Notes: generated from the letters alone by a model not told the origin. A stretch of 64,000 nucleotides of DNA from Cinclus cinclus (GCF_963662255.1 NC_085046.1:138337762-138401761), one strand, 5' to 3'. Shown: positions 42,241 through 58,678, counted from the stretch's first letter. A program made the numbers and translations.

Positions 42241-42810
42241 GAAGTGCTATCAGATTTAAGAATGCTAAATTGCATAGCATCAGGCTATTCCTTGGAGGTC
42301 TTCCAAGAAACAACAGAACTTCACCTTGTCCAGCTTCTAGATAAAGGGCTCTCCCACAGCCTTTATCAATCAAGGAACATGATAAAGTAGTAATGTAATC
42401 ACTAACAGTTAGTGGTAGATCCAAAAATGTGTAGGAAAAAAGAAATCCAGAAATAAAATGAGAGGCTAGAGCTTTGATATTGGACAAAATATTAGAACTT
42501 TTAATAAATTAATTAACATCCCTGTAAAGCAGCTAAAGACAAAATAGTTCATAAAAAGCAGGCTTCGTCAAGTACACGAGAAGGGTCACAAAACAAAAGG
42601 TGGACAAAGGAAATAGGGTGAACATAAAAGGGTTGTTTTCATAATATCTTCTCTCAGCTATATTAAGTCCACTAAATTTATCTGTTTGGAGGCAATCCTT
42701 TCCTGCCCAGTTACTACTTCAGTACCCTCTTACCCTTGGTTTTACAAATCCCACTGAAGGTAGATGCCCGAGTTACCCAAGATAGATGGTTAAGCACCCA
42801 GAGGCTACAT

Positions 42811-42944
42811 CAGTGGCTCTTAAGCTTTTTGGCTCTATCGCTGGATCACAACCAGTGTTCAGTTCTTCTTGTAGATACACTGGGCAGCCTTATCAGCGAA
42901 CTAGGAAATATCACAAAGCTTTACAATATAGTTTGAGAATTCCT
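42811..42944. mobile_element. Probable hAT-Charlie-type MITE
   Basis: A 134-bp segment begins CAGTGGCTCTTAAGCTTTTT and ends AGTTTGAGAATTCCTG, whose complement is CAGGAATTCTCAAACT. Both ends resemble the hAT terminal inverted repeat CAGGGGTTCTCAAACTTTTT (family knowledge), with several mismatches each. The two termini agree with each other at about 10 of 16 positions. An 8-bp duplication is not evident, so it would be an old copy with no transposase. Confidence 0.5.
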
Positions 42945-44422
42945 GAAACAGGCTTTGCTAAGACACTTGAAACACTTTTCCAGATCTTGCCCTAATTCAC
43001 ATTTTTAGATATCTTCTAAGTAAGGAACAGAAATTGATTTTGAAACTGGCTGCCATGAGTGTTTCTGGCAGTGCATTGTACATGATATCAATGTGAATCA
43101 GTGTTCTGTAGAGAATACAGTGGATCACGTTTACAAGGACTGTACAACAAAGATCTTTCCAAGGAATACAGTAAAACATGATATGATCTCTAGTTAGGAA
43201 AAAATTACTAAAGTAAATATAACAAGATTAAATTAAAAATGAAAAAACCTTGTGTTACAGGGAAGGAATAATCCAATTATCATTGCATGTGTAATTATGA
43301 AACATTAATTCCCCATCTGACAGCATATGAAGAGTAGCTACCAAGGAACAATTAAACACTGCTTCAAATGAAGAGCAATATACCCTTTTCTTCTCTCCCC
43401 TAAATGCTCATACTCTAAGAGTACAGAAGAACTCATCTGCACTAAATTGACAGGGAATTTCAGCTCTGAAGCTAAAGGACTGGAATTATACTTTTCAGTT
43501 CAAAGATGATTTGGATTCTCTGTTCTACATCAGGCAGCAGTATCAGCTACAGCAAATCTAGCTACCAAAGTTCTACTGAATATTGAAGGAAAGAAGAGGC
43601 AGCTAGAACACAAATCACTTCTGATTATGTTGTGGAGCAACTGTTTATGAGACCATGAGAGATCTTCCCGGGTAAAGTGCATACAGCACACTAAGGAAAA
43701 GCTGCTTGACCCAAAAAATATCCACTAAGACAGGAAACTGTGCAAAACATTCATCAGCTACTTGCACAGCAGATCTCACAGCTGATAATGTATTAGGAGC
43801 ACGTAAACTTCATTCTGAATTTAGCAGACATGGAATTCAACATCAATTTGACAAGCAAGGCCAAAAACGCCTCAATTGCCCTTTATCAAGTTCCCTTTCC
43901 TACTGAACAGATGAGATTGTATTATCACTTCTTCCACACAGAATTTATTGTAACAAATAAGCACCAAACACTCCCCACTGTTTCATGCACAGAAGAAAAG
44001 AAATATCTATTTCATTACTAATTGATTGTTACCACATATTTATCACAGAAAAGACAATTGATCAGAAAATAATAAACTATGTCAATATTTATGTTACAAT
44101 TCCCATGAAGTGTTAGAACACCTCACTGTCCCCTTTCTTGACTTCAGATGAGCTGTCCTGGTCAAAATAGATCTCTTGGCAGCCACCACAGATTTGTCTC
44201 ATGCTGTGGAATTTTGCCATGTATTTTATGAGCTATCATCTGACTGAAAAGACAGACCCAGAAACCATTGCTGAGACATGAGAGAAGATTACTTTCACAC
44301 AAAATTTTATGAGTCCGTAGGAGGCTGAATATGGAAAAAAATTTCTACTCTTCCAACTTCTTTCAATTCTATGCTATATAAACACAGGGTTACATTAATA
44401 TATTTCTGATACTCTTCCATGC

Positions 44423-44446
44423 AAAAAAAAAAAAAAAAAAAAAAAA
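44423..44446. repeat. Poly-A run of 24
   Basis: An uninterrupted run of 24 A after GC. I see no retrocopy upstream of it on the plus strand. Confidence 0.98.
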
Positions 44447-45299
44447 GAACAGTTGCCACATGTAATGCAAACAGAAGCCTTATCCCAACACTCATCACTC
44501 TTTGATGTGTTCCACATGTTAAAAAGTTGAGAGCAGCCAAGTATGAAACAGGGAAAACTCTTCCGTCCCTCACATTTTCCAACACAAGCATCACAGCTCC
44601 ACAAAGAATGCTTCAAATAGGCCTGACCTTATCCAGACAGCAGAATAAAAACTCTCTCCGGGGTGAAGCAGTAATTTTATTTTTCAAAGTGCAGATGCAT
44701 GTAGCCAGGACTGATTTGACAGCCCACCAACCAACACTGCTGTTAAGACCTCATAGAAAGAGCACAGAAAAGTGGCATAAATAAGGACTGAGGGTAAGGC
44801 TGGTTTATGCTCTGCACTACAAAAGAAGGGAAGGGCTTTGCAGAGATGGCTGGAGATGAAAGTTGCTTCTGCTCTCCACTATCAGACTAATGCTGCTTCG
44901 CAGAAGACATCTGTTGTGCTGAAGAGCACTGTCACATCCAAAACAAGGAAGGTAACTAATACTTCATTGGAAATACCCTCAATTTATACCACAGTGAAGG
45001 TGGTTTCTGAAATATATGACATCGCTGAAGAATGCTCAAGACTTGCTACAGTTTGGGGCCAAGCAAAGAGAAACTTTAATACTCTTTTAAAGGAGGCTTA
45101 AGTATTTTCCTACAATACACAGCCCTAACCGAGGACCTTCTTTGCTTGGTGTCAGTCCTACACCTGATCAGAAACACACCTCTACTGATGACAACCTAAA
45201 GGGTAGGCAGTGACCAGTTTTTAAGGGACAATAAAACAACATCCAGTAAGATAATCTAAGAAAAGGTGCCAGTTTATATAGTACTCTGCAATGGAACAG

Positions 45300-45910
45300 C
45301 AGGATTTGTGAGAAGACTGAGGGACAGGTGTCAGGAAACAGTTGGGGAACACCTAGGAAGGCCACTTCACAGAAGACCTCAAGTCACTGTTGAGACAGAC
45401 AGGGCTGGTATCACCACCAGCCCTGGCATTCCCACTAGTCCTTCATTCATAAACTCTATATACCTTCTTTTACAGACCTTTCTCTCATGTAACTCTGACT
45501 CCCTCCCTTATTGGCAGCTTCACACAGTACTGATTCTTTATCTTACAGACAGTCCCACATAGCTGACTCCTTTCATTCTGCATGGCTGGCTAACCCCAAG
45601 CTGTCCCTCTCCCAGCCACCTAACCCTGACTGTCCCTCACTCAACATCTCCTCACCATATCTGTCCCTTACCTCAGAGCACAGCCAGCAGGCTCCTTCTC
45701 TTACTCCAACAGACTCCCAGTCTTAACTCCAAGTGCCTGTACCTAGTGGCTAGCTAACCCACTCCTTTATATCCCCCAAACTGATTGGGCAGGCACAGAT
45801 GTTTCCACTCCTTGGTAATCAGTACAGCTGCAAGTCATTGGGGAAGATTCCCTCCTGCACTATCCTTTCAGCCTAGCTCTCCACAGCCTCCCATTAGGTG
45901 TGTTATGTCA
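45300..45910 (-). mobile_element. Probable ERV LTR (minus orientation)
   Basis: Pyrimidine-rich sequence with repeated TCCCTC/CTGACT motifs between 45480 and 45730. It is followed by CACTCCTTTATATCCCCCAA, ACTGATTGGGCAGGC and GGTAATCAGTACAGCTGCAA, and a GTCATTGGGGAAGATTCCCT block, ending near GTGTTATGTCA. On the minus strand this gives a TATA box (ATATAAAG, about 45771-45764) downstream of a CCAAT-like element, and a TG start at 45910. The block order resembles avian LTRs I know. The end at low coordinates is not resolved. Confidence 0.55.
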
Positions 45911-47840
45911 TTGGCACAAGAGATATTTTGAGTCAGTATAATACTCATCAATAACAGAAAGATGAAAGATCATATTGGAATCACTTGCCAAGGGAATGGT
46001 CAGGAAGTGAGCAGAAGTTGTTCCAAATGAAACAGACATGTTAGGAAGGCTTGGTTGACTCAATATCTTTTATACACATATCACAACGTATTTAACAACA
46101 CTGGAATCTTTATCTCTGTTGTACATTGACCAAAACACATGGCAAAGGATCAATATGTTCAGGGGGTCTCATCACAGTGAATAAACCCACCTGGATTTGG
46201 TCACCCTTCCTGCCCTGGAGCCAGGAATGAAACATAGGTCCCTGCCGTCCACTGCACACCTTTCATCCCCAGGTCACTGCACTGTTTGCATCACAAAACT
46301 CACCTGAGATCCACAAAACAAGGGGCAGAATCAAATTACATACGTTCTATAAACTGGAAAGATATCTGGCAACATTTTGATTTTTAAAAAAACCCTTTCT
46401 CTATATAGAAAGAGAGTAACTTAGACCCTGAGGATTCAGTATGCTTCCAAAGTAACCTTCAAGAGTAAACTGAAATAGACACAAGATATCTCCAAATTCC
46501 AGTGCAGTATCTTAAACCATGAGACTGTCTCTTCACTAAAATGCTAAATAACTGGAGCATTTAATCTGATTTGATAAACCCTAACATCTATAAATACATT
46601 ACTCAAGTGAAAAAAAATTAATCAATGCTGATTTTGAAAGCATAATTTTATATGAATTTCAAGTCATAAAGCTAATTTATGTCAATGGATCTTATTTAAT
46701 GCGAGCATATTTTGAAGATCTAGAGTTAGCCAGATTTTAAGACTATTTGCAGCAGGTTTTCAGTATCAGCTCATATTTCATTTTCCAAGGTGCTGTTTGG
46801 TATTTAATGAATATTCAGAAGTTCTGGTCCCTTCTAAAACTAAAATGAGGTTTTCTTGAGTCCTGTTATTTTCTTTCTTAAAAGTTTAATTTTAAAAGGT
46901 TGTAGTCCTTTCAGGTACCTCCTATGAAATTCCTTCAAATGGACCAAGGTACCTCATGGGTATTACTTTGACAAAATGAGGTTTGTTTAATGATCATAGC
47001 ATTAAAATCTCTTGCTCCGAAGACATGCACTAGCATACTGGGGAACATGGTGTAAAAACAAAACATGAAGCAGGGAAGCAAGGTTTCCTTTCTTCCTTCC
47101 TGCCTTCCCTCCAAATCACACATCCATAAACAATTACTTAGGCAGCTGCTTTCTTACTTTGTCAGTGGACCATTTGCCCCAAAATCATTATTCCTTAGTC
47201 ATTCTACACCCAGTCTTGTTCCTGTTAATGCTGAGACATTGGAAAAGTCTTCATTTGCTTCAATGGTACAATATAAGACCATCAAAGAACTCATCTCTCT
47301 AGAACTCCCCAGTCATCTGCTGCCCAGCAAATTTAAAGTCACAAATGCACACAGAGCAAGGTCCATGTCTCAGGTTTATCACCAGGAATATAGCAGTATA
47401 AAATGAGTGGGAAAAACTCACAGGTTAATGCAACTTTTTATGTCTCCTCCTACTAGTGTAAATGCCAACATCTGTTGTAGAGCCTCCAGTGACATGACCC
47501 TACTATGGCATTGCCTTCTGTGTTGTACAGGCCACTGTCACTTTTTTTCCCTCCATTTTCTTGTTTATCCCATCACTGTTAATTCCTGTCAGGTGCCCTT
47601 AGATCTTGCTCAGCATTACTCCTTCAAATTCTTACTGTTCTGTCTCGGGGTCCAACACCTTAAAAATACTTCCCACCTGTTGCTGAGTAAGTCAACCACA
47701 TACTCCACTCCCTGAATCCAGTGATTTAATTAAAAAATCTCCCAGTTTCTTATTAGACTATTCTGTATTCAATTCTCCCTAACTGGTTGCAAAATGCATT
47801 TCACTGGCTGGTTCTGAGGTACTCAGTAAGTACTCAGCAA

Positions 47841-48722
47841 ATCACAGGACTATAGAAAGTTCTAGATTGGAAGGGACCCCAGCAGATTTCTAGTCCAACC
47901 TCCAGCTTAAAACAAGGTCAGCTATGAGACCAGACTGAATTTCTCAAGCTTTTACCTAGCTGGGGCTTGAAACCTTCCCAGAATAGAAACTGAGCAACCC
48001 ATTCCAAAACTTGAAAGTCCTCATGGGGGAAAAAAGTTCCTCCTTATTCTCAGCTTCAGACTCATGTCTCTCATACATCACTGTGAAGGGTTGGGTTCCA
48101 TCTTTTTCACAGCCTCCTTTTGTATAGTGGGGCTGCTGCTAATGCCCCCATCCCACCCCAGCAAGCTACCTCTTCCCCAGACTGAACAAGTCCAGCTCCT
48201 TCAATCCACTGGTCACAGGGCAAGAGCTCCATCCCTGAGCATCTTTGCAGCCCTCACCCTAACTTGCACTGGAGATCTAAGAATTGTAGTCTAAGTGTAG
48301 AGTAAATGGCACAGTGACTACTCTTGATCAGGTTACTGTGCTCCTGTTGACAGTGACAGCATTCTCTGCTGCAAGGCACAACACTAGCTCAGTTTGTCTT
48401 CCAGACTATCAAGGTCCTCTTCACCAGAGCCACTTCCCAGCCAGTCAGCCCCAGCTGCAGTTGGGTGCAAGAGCCTTGGTCTTTCCAGCGGCACAGCTTT
48501 GCAATTGTCCTTGTTGAATTTCATAAGGGTCCTATTGATGCATTCCTGCCTGTGTCTGGTCCCCATGCCTAGATCCCTATGGATTGTCCCTACAATGACC
48601 TACAGACAGTCCCCACTGTTTGTAGACTGGTACCCAAATTTTGCTGTCATCTGCAAATCTGATGAGAGTATACTCTGCCCACCCCATGACACCCTCAAGA
48701 TCACTGTTAATATAAAGACCTT
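47841..48722 (-). mobile_element. CR1 LINE fragment (older subfamily)
   Basis: It starts TCACAGGACTATAGAAAG then TAGATTGGAAGGGACCCCAG, and runs through CTAGTCCAACCTCCAGC and a block near CCTCCTTATTCTCAGCTTC to the RT-proximal part GTCCTTGTTGAATTTCATAA, ATCCCTATGGATTGTCCC and TTTGCTGTCATCTGCAAATC. The insertion of about 130 bp of less recognisable sequence around 48270-48390 may be divergence or another small element. Confidence 0.85.
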
Positions 48723-51296
<2,574 letters not shown>

Positions 51297-54200
51297 CTAG
51301 GAACACAGAATGAAGGACAAAATGATGTTTAGTCTGCACACAAATTTCAGAAATATTAATCTGTGACCTCCATATACAATATTAAAATACTAAATGCAAA
51401 ACAGGAGCTGCTCTGAGAGATGTCCAGTAATAGCTAGACCATTACACAAGACCCTGCTGTTCAAATACATCATACAGGAATCACACACAGTGAAAGGTTC
51501 TTTTACATTATTTTCCATTGCATTCATGTTCCTTGCATCACAGAACCATACTGCACTTGAATTTATTAGTTTCAAGAGTGACCAATGACTACAGCCAAAG
51601 GATAACAGATGCACAATTTGAATATTTCAAACTCACGGGAGAGTTGTACCTTGTGCCCCAGTTTGGATATAATCACAGAAGACCAGGAGTACCCTGAGAC
51701 CAGGCATGGTCCTCAACTACAATGACAAAAGATCTTGCAACAAAGGCTTTTAGTGCCAACAAGCCTGAAGACTGGTTTTGCCTGCGAAAAGGAGACTACA
51801 CACCAATGGACATGGAGCTAGTGATACTGATTCATATTGAACAATTCAACTGACAAAATTCCTAATTTGAATCATGTTTACAAGCAGCTATAGATTTTCT
51901 GCTTCATTTTTACCTTTAACTTTCCTACAATCACCTTCACATGAAATAAGTAGGACTCTCACTTCAATCAGCTGATCCTTTATAAATGAGTAATAATTTT
52001 TTTAAAAAGAACACTGTTCGATACTTTCCTTAGAATTCTGTTTTGTAATAAATTAGCAGTTTACAAATATATATTCATAAATTGATTGCCTTATGTATAA
52101 AGTCACTTTTCATTTAATCAAACAATTCTCCTTTGCACATATACATTTTTTAAACTGTGTAAGAATGCTGAATTCTAAACTACCTGAACTGCAGGAATTT
52201 AAAACCTTGACAAAGTAGACAAAAACCAAAAAACACATTCAAAGTTATTTAATCTTTTTTCAATTTATTTTTTTTTTGCAACACAATCTGCTCAGAAGAC
52301 TAAAGCAACTTTAAACAGATGGGCATTTATTACCAACCATAAATGTTTCCCATTGGATACTGCTGATGTAACTGGGTGTGAACATCAGTGTATACATTTA
52401 CTTCATATTTTGTCAAGGAATGAGTCTAGGGAATAAAATCGAAGTGTCTGTTTCAATGCTATGCATGCTGAATACTGCCCTCCAGCTCCCTGGTGGTGTA
52501 GAAGTTTCAAGAGAAGTTTCTCAGCACAAATTTGAGGTGAAGGGGAATGTCATCGCAACCCATCTTCTCCATTAGGACTCTAGGCAGACTCCCTCAACGT
52601 CACCAGCCACGGTTTATCCCAGCATTTACTGAGATGTACTTTGTCAGACAGACTTTTACAAAGTTGCTTTGAAATTTTTCATTACTAGAACCCATAAAGA
52701 CCAAAGCAGTTTTAAGCTAGTGCTTTGCACGTCCTATTAAATCCATAAAGTGTGTCATGCAAAGACACTAAGTTAGGGCCAGGGATTATGGCAGACCTAA
52801 AAATCAAGCAGGCAAACACGTCTTGAATTTCTCATGTCCAGTTGCCCCTAACCCTTTTTTATTATCTGTGCAGAAGTTAAATAAACAGTAGGAAAATTTT
52901 GGTTGAATATATAATACAATTCACATCCCTTAGCTCAGCCTTTTTTGATTTGAAGAAAAATATACCCATCAGAAACATGAATCCTATTTCAAACATGCTA
53001 ATTTGCATAATCCATATTTAAAGGTATCATAATAATGCATAAAACCACACAAAGAATCAGTCTCATCTGCTGCTGCCACCCACCAAAATACAGAAGCTTG
53101 ACTGATAGACTGGGTCTCCACAGAAGAAGAAATTTCCAGAGGTGTTGAGGGTGCACAAAAACCAGGACAGCACTTGCCCAACCACTACCCTTTCTGAGCA
53201 GCTCATCAGTCTTCTACACACACAAGATCCCACACTGGTCTGGAGAAGGCACAACCTCTGTAAGGAGAGCAGCTGCCCTGTAACTACCAGTTCCTCATGC
53301 AACTCAAAAGATCAAAGGGCCCTCAAACCTCTCTGGCCCTCATTACTGCTATTTAAGTCAAAGAAGAAACTGAATTTCAATGAAGAGCGCAATATTATAC
53401 TATCAGCTGATTTTTTGTTACATGCAGATATAAATGCATGTCCTTCTCATATTACATCAAAGAAATAAACAAGTAAAAATATCCATGTGACACAAGCAGT
53501 CTCTCTGATTCCACAGAAATCCCTGAACAACAGGCCCAAGACTACACTATCTTCATATGTGATACTGCTTAAAGATTTTGTTTTGCATTGGAATTTTGAA
53601 GACTAGAGAAAATTCTATCAGCTCTTTAAAAATAAATGGTTAATGGTTTTTCTTGTACATCACAAAAATACTTAAATGAAAAATATTTGTATACAAATAC
53701 ATACAGCTAGCTATAGACTTACAATCTATTCATTCCTAGCTGTAAGTACACAAGCAGTGCCAATGTTTGTTTAAAACAAGAGGCTATTCTTTTCAGTTCA
53801 GCAACTATTGTCCTCTTAAAAGGCTTAAGCACCATCATGTTAAATATCTGAAGTACAGGTTTATTACAATTAGAGTACAAAATTAACACATCCCTCCCTC
53901 TGTGCCTACAGAACTGAAAGACAGTTTCAAACGTAGCTTTTTTGCCTTGTAATATACAGATCACTGAACAGCAAACATACATGCTGATTTCTTCAATGTT
54001 TGGAATTATGATAGAAACATTTAAGCTTATAACTGCAGCCCAAAGAGGATATTTTTACAATGACAACATCAAATGTTAGGTTTACTTTTCTAATTCCTAA
54101 GGACTTGATGAGTTAGAGGAATAAAGGGGGCTTAAAGCAATGGTTCTGAAGTATGTCTGCACTTTCAGTTTTGGAACATTATACCCAAAATATTTTCTAA

Positions 54201-55546
54201 CCAGATACTCCAAATGAAAGGCTCTTAAAAATATGCTTTCCTGCCACAAAATTAAATTTTTAGTTTCTTCCCTGCTCTAAAGGCTAGATCTCATACACAA
54301 AACCTCCCAGTAAACCCCAGAAAATTACCTGTACCCTAAACATACCTACTAAAAGACACCCTTGCCATTAACTACATATGAACTGCCTAGACAAGTGAAA
54401 CACATTGTATGTTTTACTTTATTTCTATTTATCAGCTCAGTCAAAGACTGAGGCTTAAACTAATTAAAATAAAATCATGTATTAAAAAATACCTTTGGTC
54501 TGGCCTTCCTTTTAATTTTCCTGACTTAAACTCATCCTAACATCACCCTTTGCTGACAACTCTATAATAGTTTTAATCTTGCTAAATGCTATGCCAAGTC
54601 TTGTACCAGATATAGATTTAATGAGGAATAAAGTCTACAGTAATCTGATCTTTTCTCGTATATTTAAGGAAAACCTGTTTCTTCAGGATTTTGTGACAAA
54701 CTTTCTCTTCTAGATTGTCCAACCCCAGCTTGTGTTACACATATCTCAAAATACAAAAATAACTGCCAAGAAGAAGAAAAAACATATTTACTACATAACA
54801 AAATTTCATGCTCTCTTTGTTCCATGGTGCAGGGAAGATACTGAACATCACTATCTCAAGAATAAATAAATAAACAAGCCAAACTTACATCCTGTGCACT
54901 ACTAGAGAGTGTATTTCAGTACTCAGAATAGCATCAGCTACCAAGCCCTGGTCTTCCTAAGCAATGACAAACAAGTTATCTCTTCAGCTTTCCAATTTAC
55001 CAAGCCTGCCATCTTTGAAGGTCAATTTATTCACCAGAATTTCTTTGTCTTTATTTATTATATTTTACTCCAGACGAAAGGGCCTCTGTATTTTTGAGTA
55101 ACAAAGAATTCAATCTCATAATTTAAACTATGCTACATACTTTGAGACAAGCTATTTGAAAGTGCTTCTCCAACACTAACACTTTGTGTATTTACAAACC
55201 TGCTCAGATTACAAAAGTCAAGGATTTGGAGATGAGGGTGCTCAGTCAAACAGGGCTGCAGGTTTGCTGGAATAAAGCTGTCTCATACTGTTTGTAACAT
55301 CCAGTTTGCCAACATACTCATCCTGACATGTAAGCATAGTCAATGTGTATTTGCATTCAAATTTACCCAAAGTCAGACCCTACAGTTTCTTGTATGAAAC
55401 CGATGGATAAAAACAGCACTGCTGAAAGCGTTAAGGCAGATTCTGCTCCAATTTACATCTTGAGAGACTCTGCTCTGGGATTTTCAGCTTAACTAGAAAA
55501 AGACAAAGCAGAACTAATTTTTTTACAGCTGTGTTGGTCAAAGGAC
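51297..55546. other. Upstream-intron sequence, no recognised element
   Basis: AT-rich unique DNA with a T-run near 52260. The part next to the exon is the normal pyrimidine-rich acceptor region. No exon is recognised. Confidence 0.6.
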
Positions 55547-56740
55547 TTTCATGGTTTAGACTCTGCCAGCAAGCAAACAGCACTCACTCACACCGCCAGC
55601 AGGATGGGGAAAAGAATGAGATAAAAAAATTAAACTTGTGGGCTGATATAAGAAGAGTTTAATAAATGAAACAAAGTAAAATATAGTAATGTTATTGTTA
55701 ATAGTAACAATGATAATAATGATGATGATATATGAATAACAGTAGTGATTAAAAGGAAGGGAAGAAAGAGAAAGAAATAACCCCCAGTAAAACAAGTGAT
55801 GCCCAATACAGTTGCTCACCACTTGCTCAGCAATACCCAGCCCATCCCCAGTGCTTGGCTCCTTCTGGCTGTTGTGGTTTAACCCCAGCCAGCAGCCAAG
55901 CCCCAGGCAGGTGCTCATTCACTCTCCCACCAGTGGGGTCAGGGAGAGAATTAGAAGGGTAAAAGCCAGAAAACTCATGGGTTGAGATAAAGACAGTTTA
56001 ATAGGGAAAACAAAAATCACACACACAAGAGCAAAGGAACACAAGGAATTAATTCACTGCTTCCCACTGGCAGGCAGGTGTTCAACCATCTCCAGGAGAG
56101 CAGGGCCCCCTCACGTGTAGCAGTGACTTGGGCAGACAAACACCATCACTCAAAGGTCTCCCTCCTCCTGCTTCCTTGCAACTTTGTATCCTGAGCATGA
56201 TGTCATGTGGCCTGGAATTTCCCTTAGGCCACTTGGGGTCACCTGTCCTGGCTGTGTCTCCTCCCAGCCTCCCAGGCACCCCCAATTTCCTCGCAAGCCT
56301 TGGCTTTGTGCAATCCCTGCTCAGCAATAACAAAAACATCAACTATTATCAACTTTGTGTCCATCACAAATCCAAAACACAGCCTCATAGCAGCCAGTGT
56401 GAAGAAAATTAACTCTACCCCAGATGAAACCAGCACACTGGCCAACACCCACCCCAGGTTTTCATACTAAACATGATATCCTATGGAATGGAATATCCCT
56501 TTGCTCAGTTTGGGTCACCTGTCCCGGCCATGCCCCCTCCCAGCTTCTGCTAGCTTCTCATAGGCAGCACATGAGACACCAAAAAGTCCTTGACTCAGGG
56601 CAACCACAGCCTAGCATGTGCCCTTAACACAAAACATCATGTGTTGCCAACATTATTTTCTTACTAAATCCAAAACACAGCATTGTACCAGTGACTAAGA
56701 AAAAAATCAAGTCTATTCCAGCTGAAAATAGGATGGAACA
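55547..56740 (-). mobile_element. Outer solo LTR, avian ERV, interrupted by a second LTR
   Basis: Two segments, 55547-55869 and 56438-56740, together make one LTR of the same type as the 29627 copy. The first begins TTTCATGGTTTAGAC and contains AAATGAAACAAAGTAAAATA followed by the same AT-rich trinucleotide tract. The second continues CTGGCCAACACCCACC, CATGATATCCTATGGAATGG and GTGACTAAGAAAAAAATC. The terminal CA region is eroded and the TATA box seen in the 29627 copy is destroyed. Minus orientation. Confidence 0.88.
55870..56437 (-). mobile_element. Inner solo LTR inserted into the outer LTR, with 5-bp TSD
   Basis: A 568-bp unit from TGTTGTGGTTTAACCCCAGC to GATGAAACCAGCACA is flanked by a perfect CTGGC duplication (55865-55869 and 56438-56442). 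Its middle (GGTTGAGATAAAGACAGTTTAATAGGG, then GGCAGGCAGGTGTTCAACC) is a different subfamily from the outer LTR. On the minus strand the order is promoter region, ATTAAA polyadenylation-like signal, then the AACCACAACA terminus. The TATA position reads ATACAAAG, so it is degraded. Confidence 0.93.
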
Positions 56741-58661
56741 CAAGCAAGGCAAGGCTATAAGGAGAAGCACCAGTATGTACTAGACCAGCAGCGTGGATTC
56801 TTCCAGCTGTGCTTCAGACACAACTGCTCAATGCCAAACTATTGTGTGAACCCAGTCAGGCAGTTCGAGGGAAAAGGGGACTCACAGTTGTGAGGGGCAA
56901 TATGAGACCAAAGGAGCAAAGGAAAGAAGCAGTAAGTTCATTGTGACCTAGAACAGAGAGAGAGAGAACAGTATGGGTGGCTCTCACAAGAATAATAGAG
57001 TCAGCTGGGGCAGGAAACATTAAAATGGTCAGAAAACCATCAATGTGTCTGTGCTTAGAGGAAGAGACTGGAAGGAAAGAAATGGGATTGTTTCATACAT
57101 CAGGTTGAGAAGGAAATATTTCTTAAATGAAAACATAATGCCTCCTGCAAGCAAACTACAAATGGTCAATGATACATTTTAAAATTCTAAAAATAAAGTT
57201 TTATGTGTATCTGACACATATATATAAAGCAGGGAACTTAACTACACAGCTCCAGGAGCCATCTAAGTTGAGAAATCTTTCAGGCTGCTCCAGAAGCAGG
57301 AGGAAAAGCATTGTCTTCATTTTATGACAAGAAGCAGCAGAAGCAACAATGCCAAGTAAGAATTTCACAAGCATGATTTTTTAAAAACATGCTGGAGTTA
57401 TATTTCTAAAGCTGAGAAAATATCCTATATTCCAAACTACTTCTCCAACAATAAACAGCTTATACAGAATTCAGAATCAACAGCTAACATAAATGGGGCT
57501 TTGCATTCTGGAAAAGAAAATGAACCACACTTGTGAATGTATTATGTTAAAATACCGAAAAATCTGGAAAGGGCACATTTTGGTTTAGAATTACATTTTC
57601 TCAGGTAGTCAGATAGTTTATACTCACAGATTTCTTCAGCAAAGACAGAAGAAAATTACAGTAATAAGAAGACATGCCAAAAAACCACTGAAACCTCCAT
57701 TGCATTGAGTTTACATCTGCATTGTTGAGAATTTTAATACCAAGAAAACATGAAAAACAACAAACCAAAGGGAACGTGTTTATTACAAAACAAAAAAGCA
57801 AGGAAAATACTGTAAAACAGCTTATATTTCATAAGATTGAATGTTTAAAAGATGGCTGATAAAAGACTGAATGTTTAAAACTCGAATTGGAACAGAAATC
57901 CGGCCACTGAACAGATGGTGACAGTTGTCTGGTATTGGGGGGAAAGAAGAAAGATAGAGAAGGAGTTGAGGATGCTGGGGCAGCACCAGCTCAGGGCTCT
58001 GATCACTCAATGAACAGGACCAGGACAGCCCTCTTCAGAAAGGACCAGGTAGGGGAAAGACTGGAGACTGGCAGGGAAGTAATGGAAAGTAGAAGAGAAG
58101 TGAAAAAAGTACTGTAGATTTTATGTTCCTATCCTTCCTCTTCCTAAAGGAAAAGGAGGGAATAAAATGCCACTGCTACAGGGTTCCCTCCTACATCAGC
58201 AGCAGTGGTTCACTGTCTCCTGTCTCTTCCTGAGTCTCTCCATCTTTTCGCACCACCAAGGCCCAACTCACTCAGTGGCTGCTTTTTGTTACCTCCAGTG
58301 GACTGTAAAGGGCTGTCTCTGTCAAGACAATGCTCTCACTGTGTTTAAAGCCAGCTCAGCACAAATAGAAACTTCTACCCCAGGGTCCCAAATCCATGTA
58401 GCACAACCACTTGTTCAAAGACTGAACAGAGAAAGGCTTTCCCTGGCTTTCAAGTAACAGCAGGACTGACCCAATCCAGCACCTTCTGTACCAGTGCCAC
58501 AAACAGGTGTACTACAAACAGACTGCAAGAGATGGAGGTGGGAGGGGAGGAGAAACCAGTTCAGAAATATAATGAGACTCATCTGAAAAGTAAGATGCTG
58601 GTAGAGAGAGTCAAGTCCCTCTGAAGGTTGGAAGTACCACCAATAGGAAATGCTAAAGTTA

Positions 58662-58678
58662 AATAAATAAATAAATAT
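58662..58678. repeat. (AAAT)n short microsatellite
   Basis: Four units of AAAT within GTTAAATAAATAAATAAATATC. A similar short run occurs at 719-735. Confidence 0.85.

Larger units (their letters stand above)
41404..45299. other. Intron sequence with MITE candidate and A-rich runs
   Basis: Apart from the A/C tract at 42171, the hAT-like unit at 42811 and the A24 run at 44423, nothing is recognised. Confidence 0.55.
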
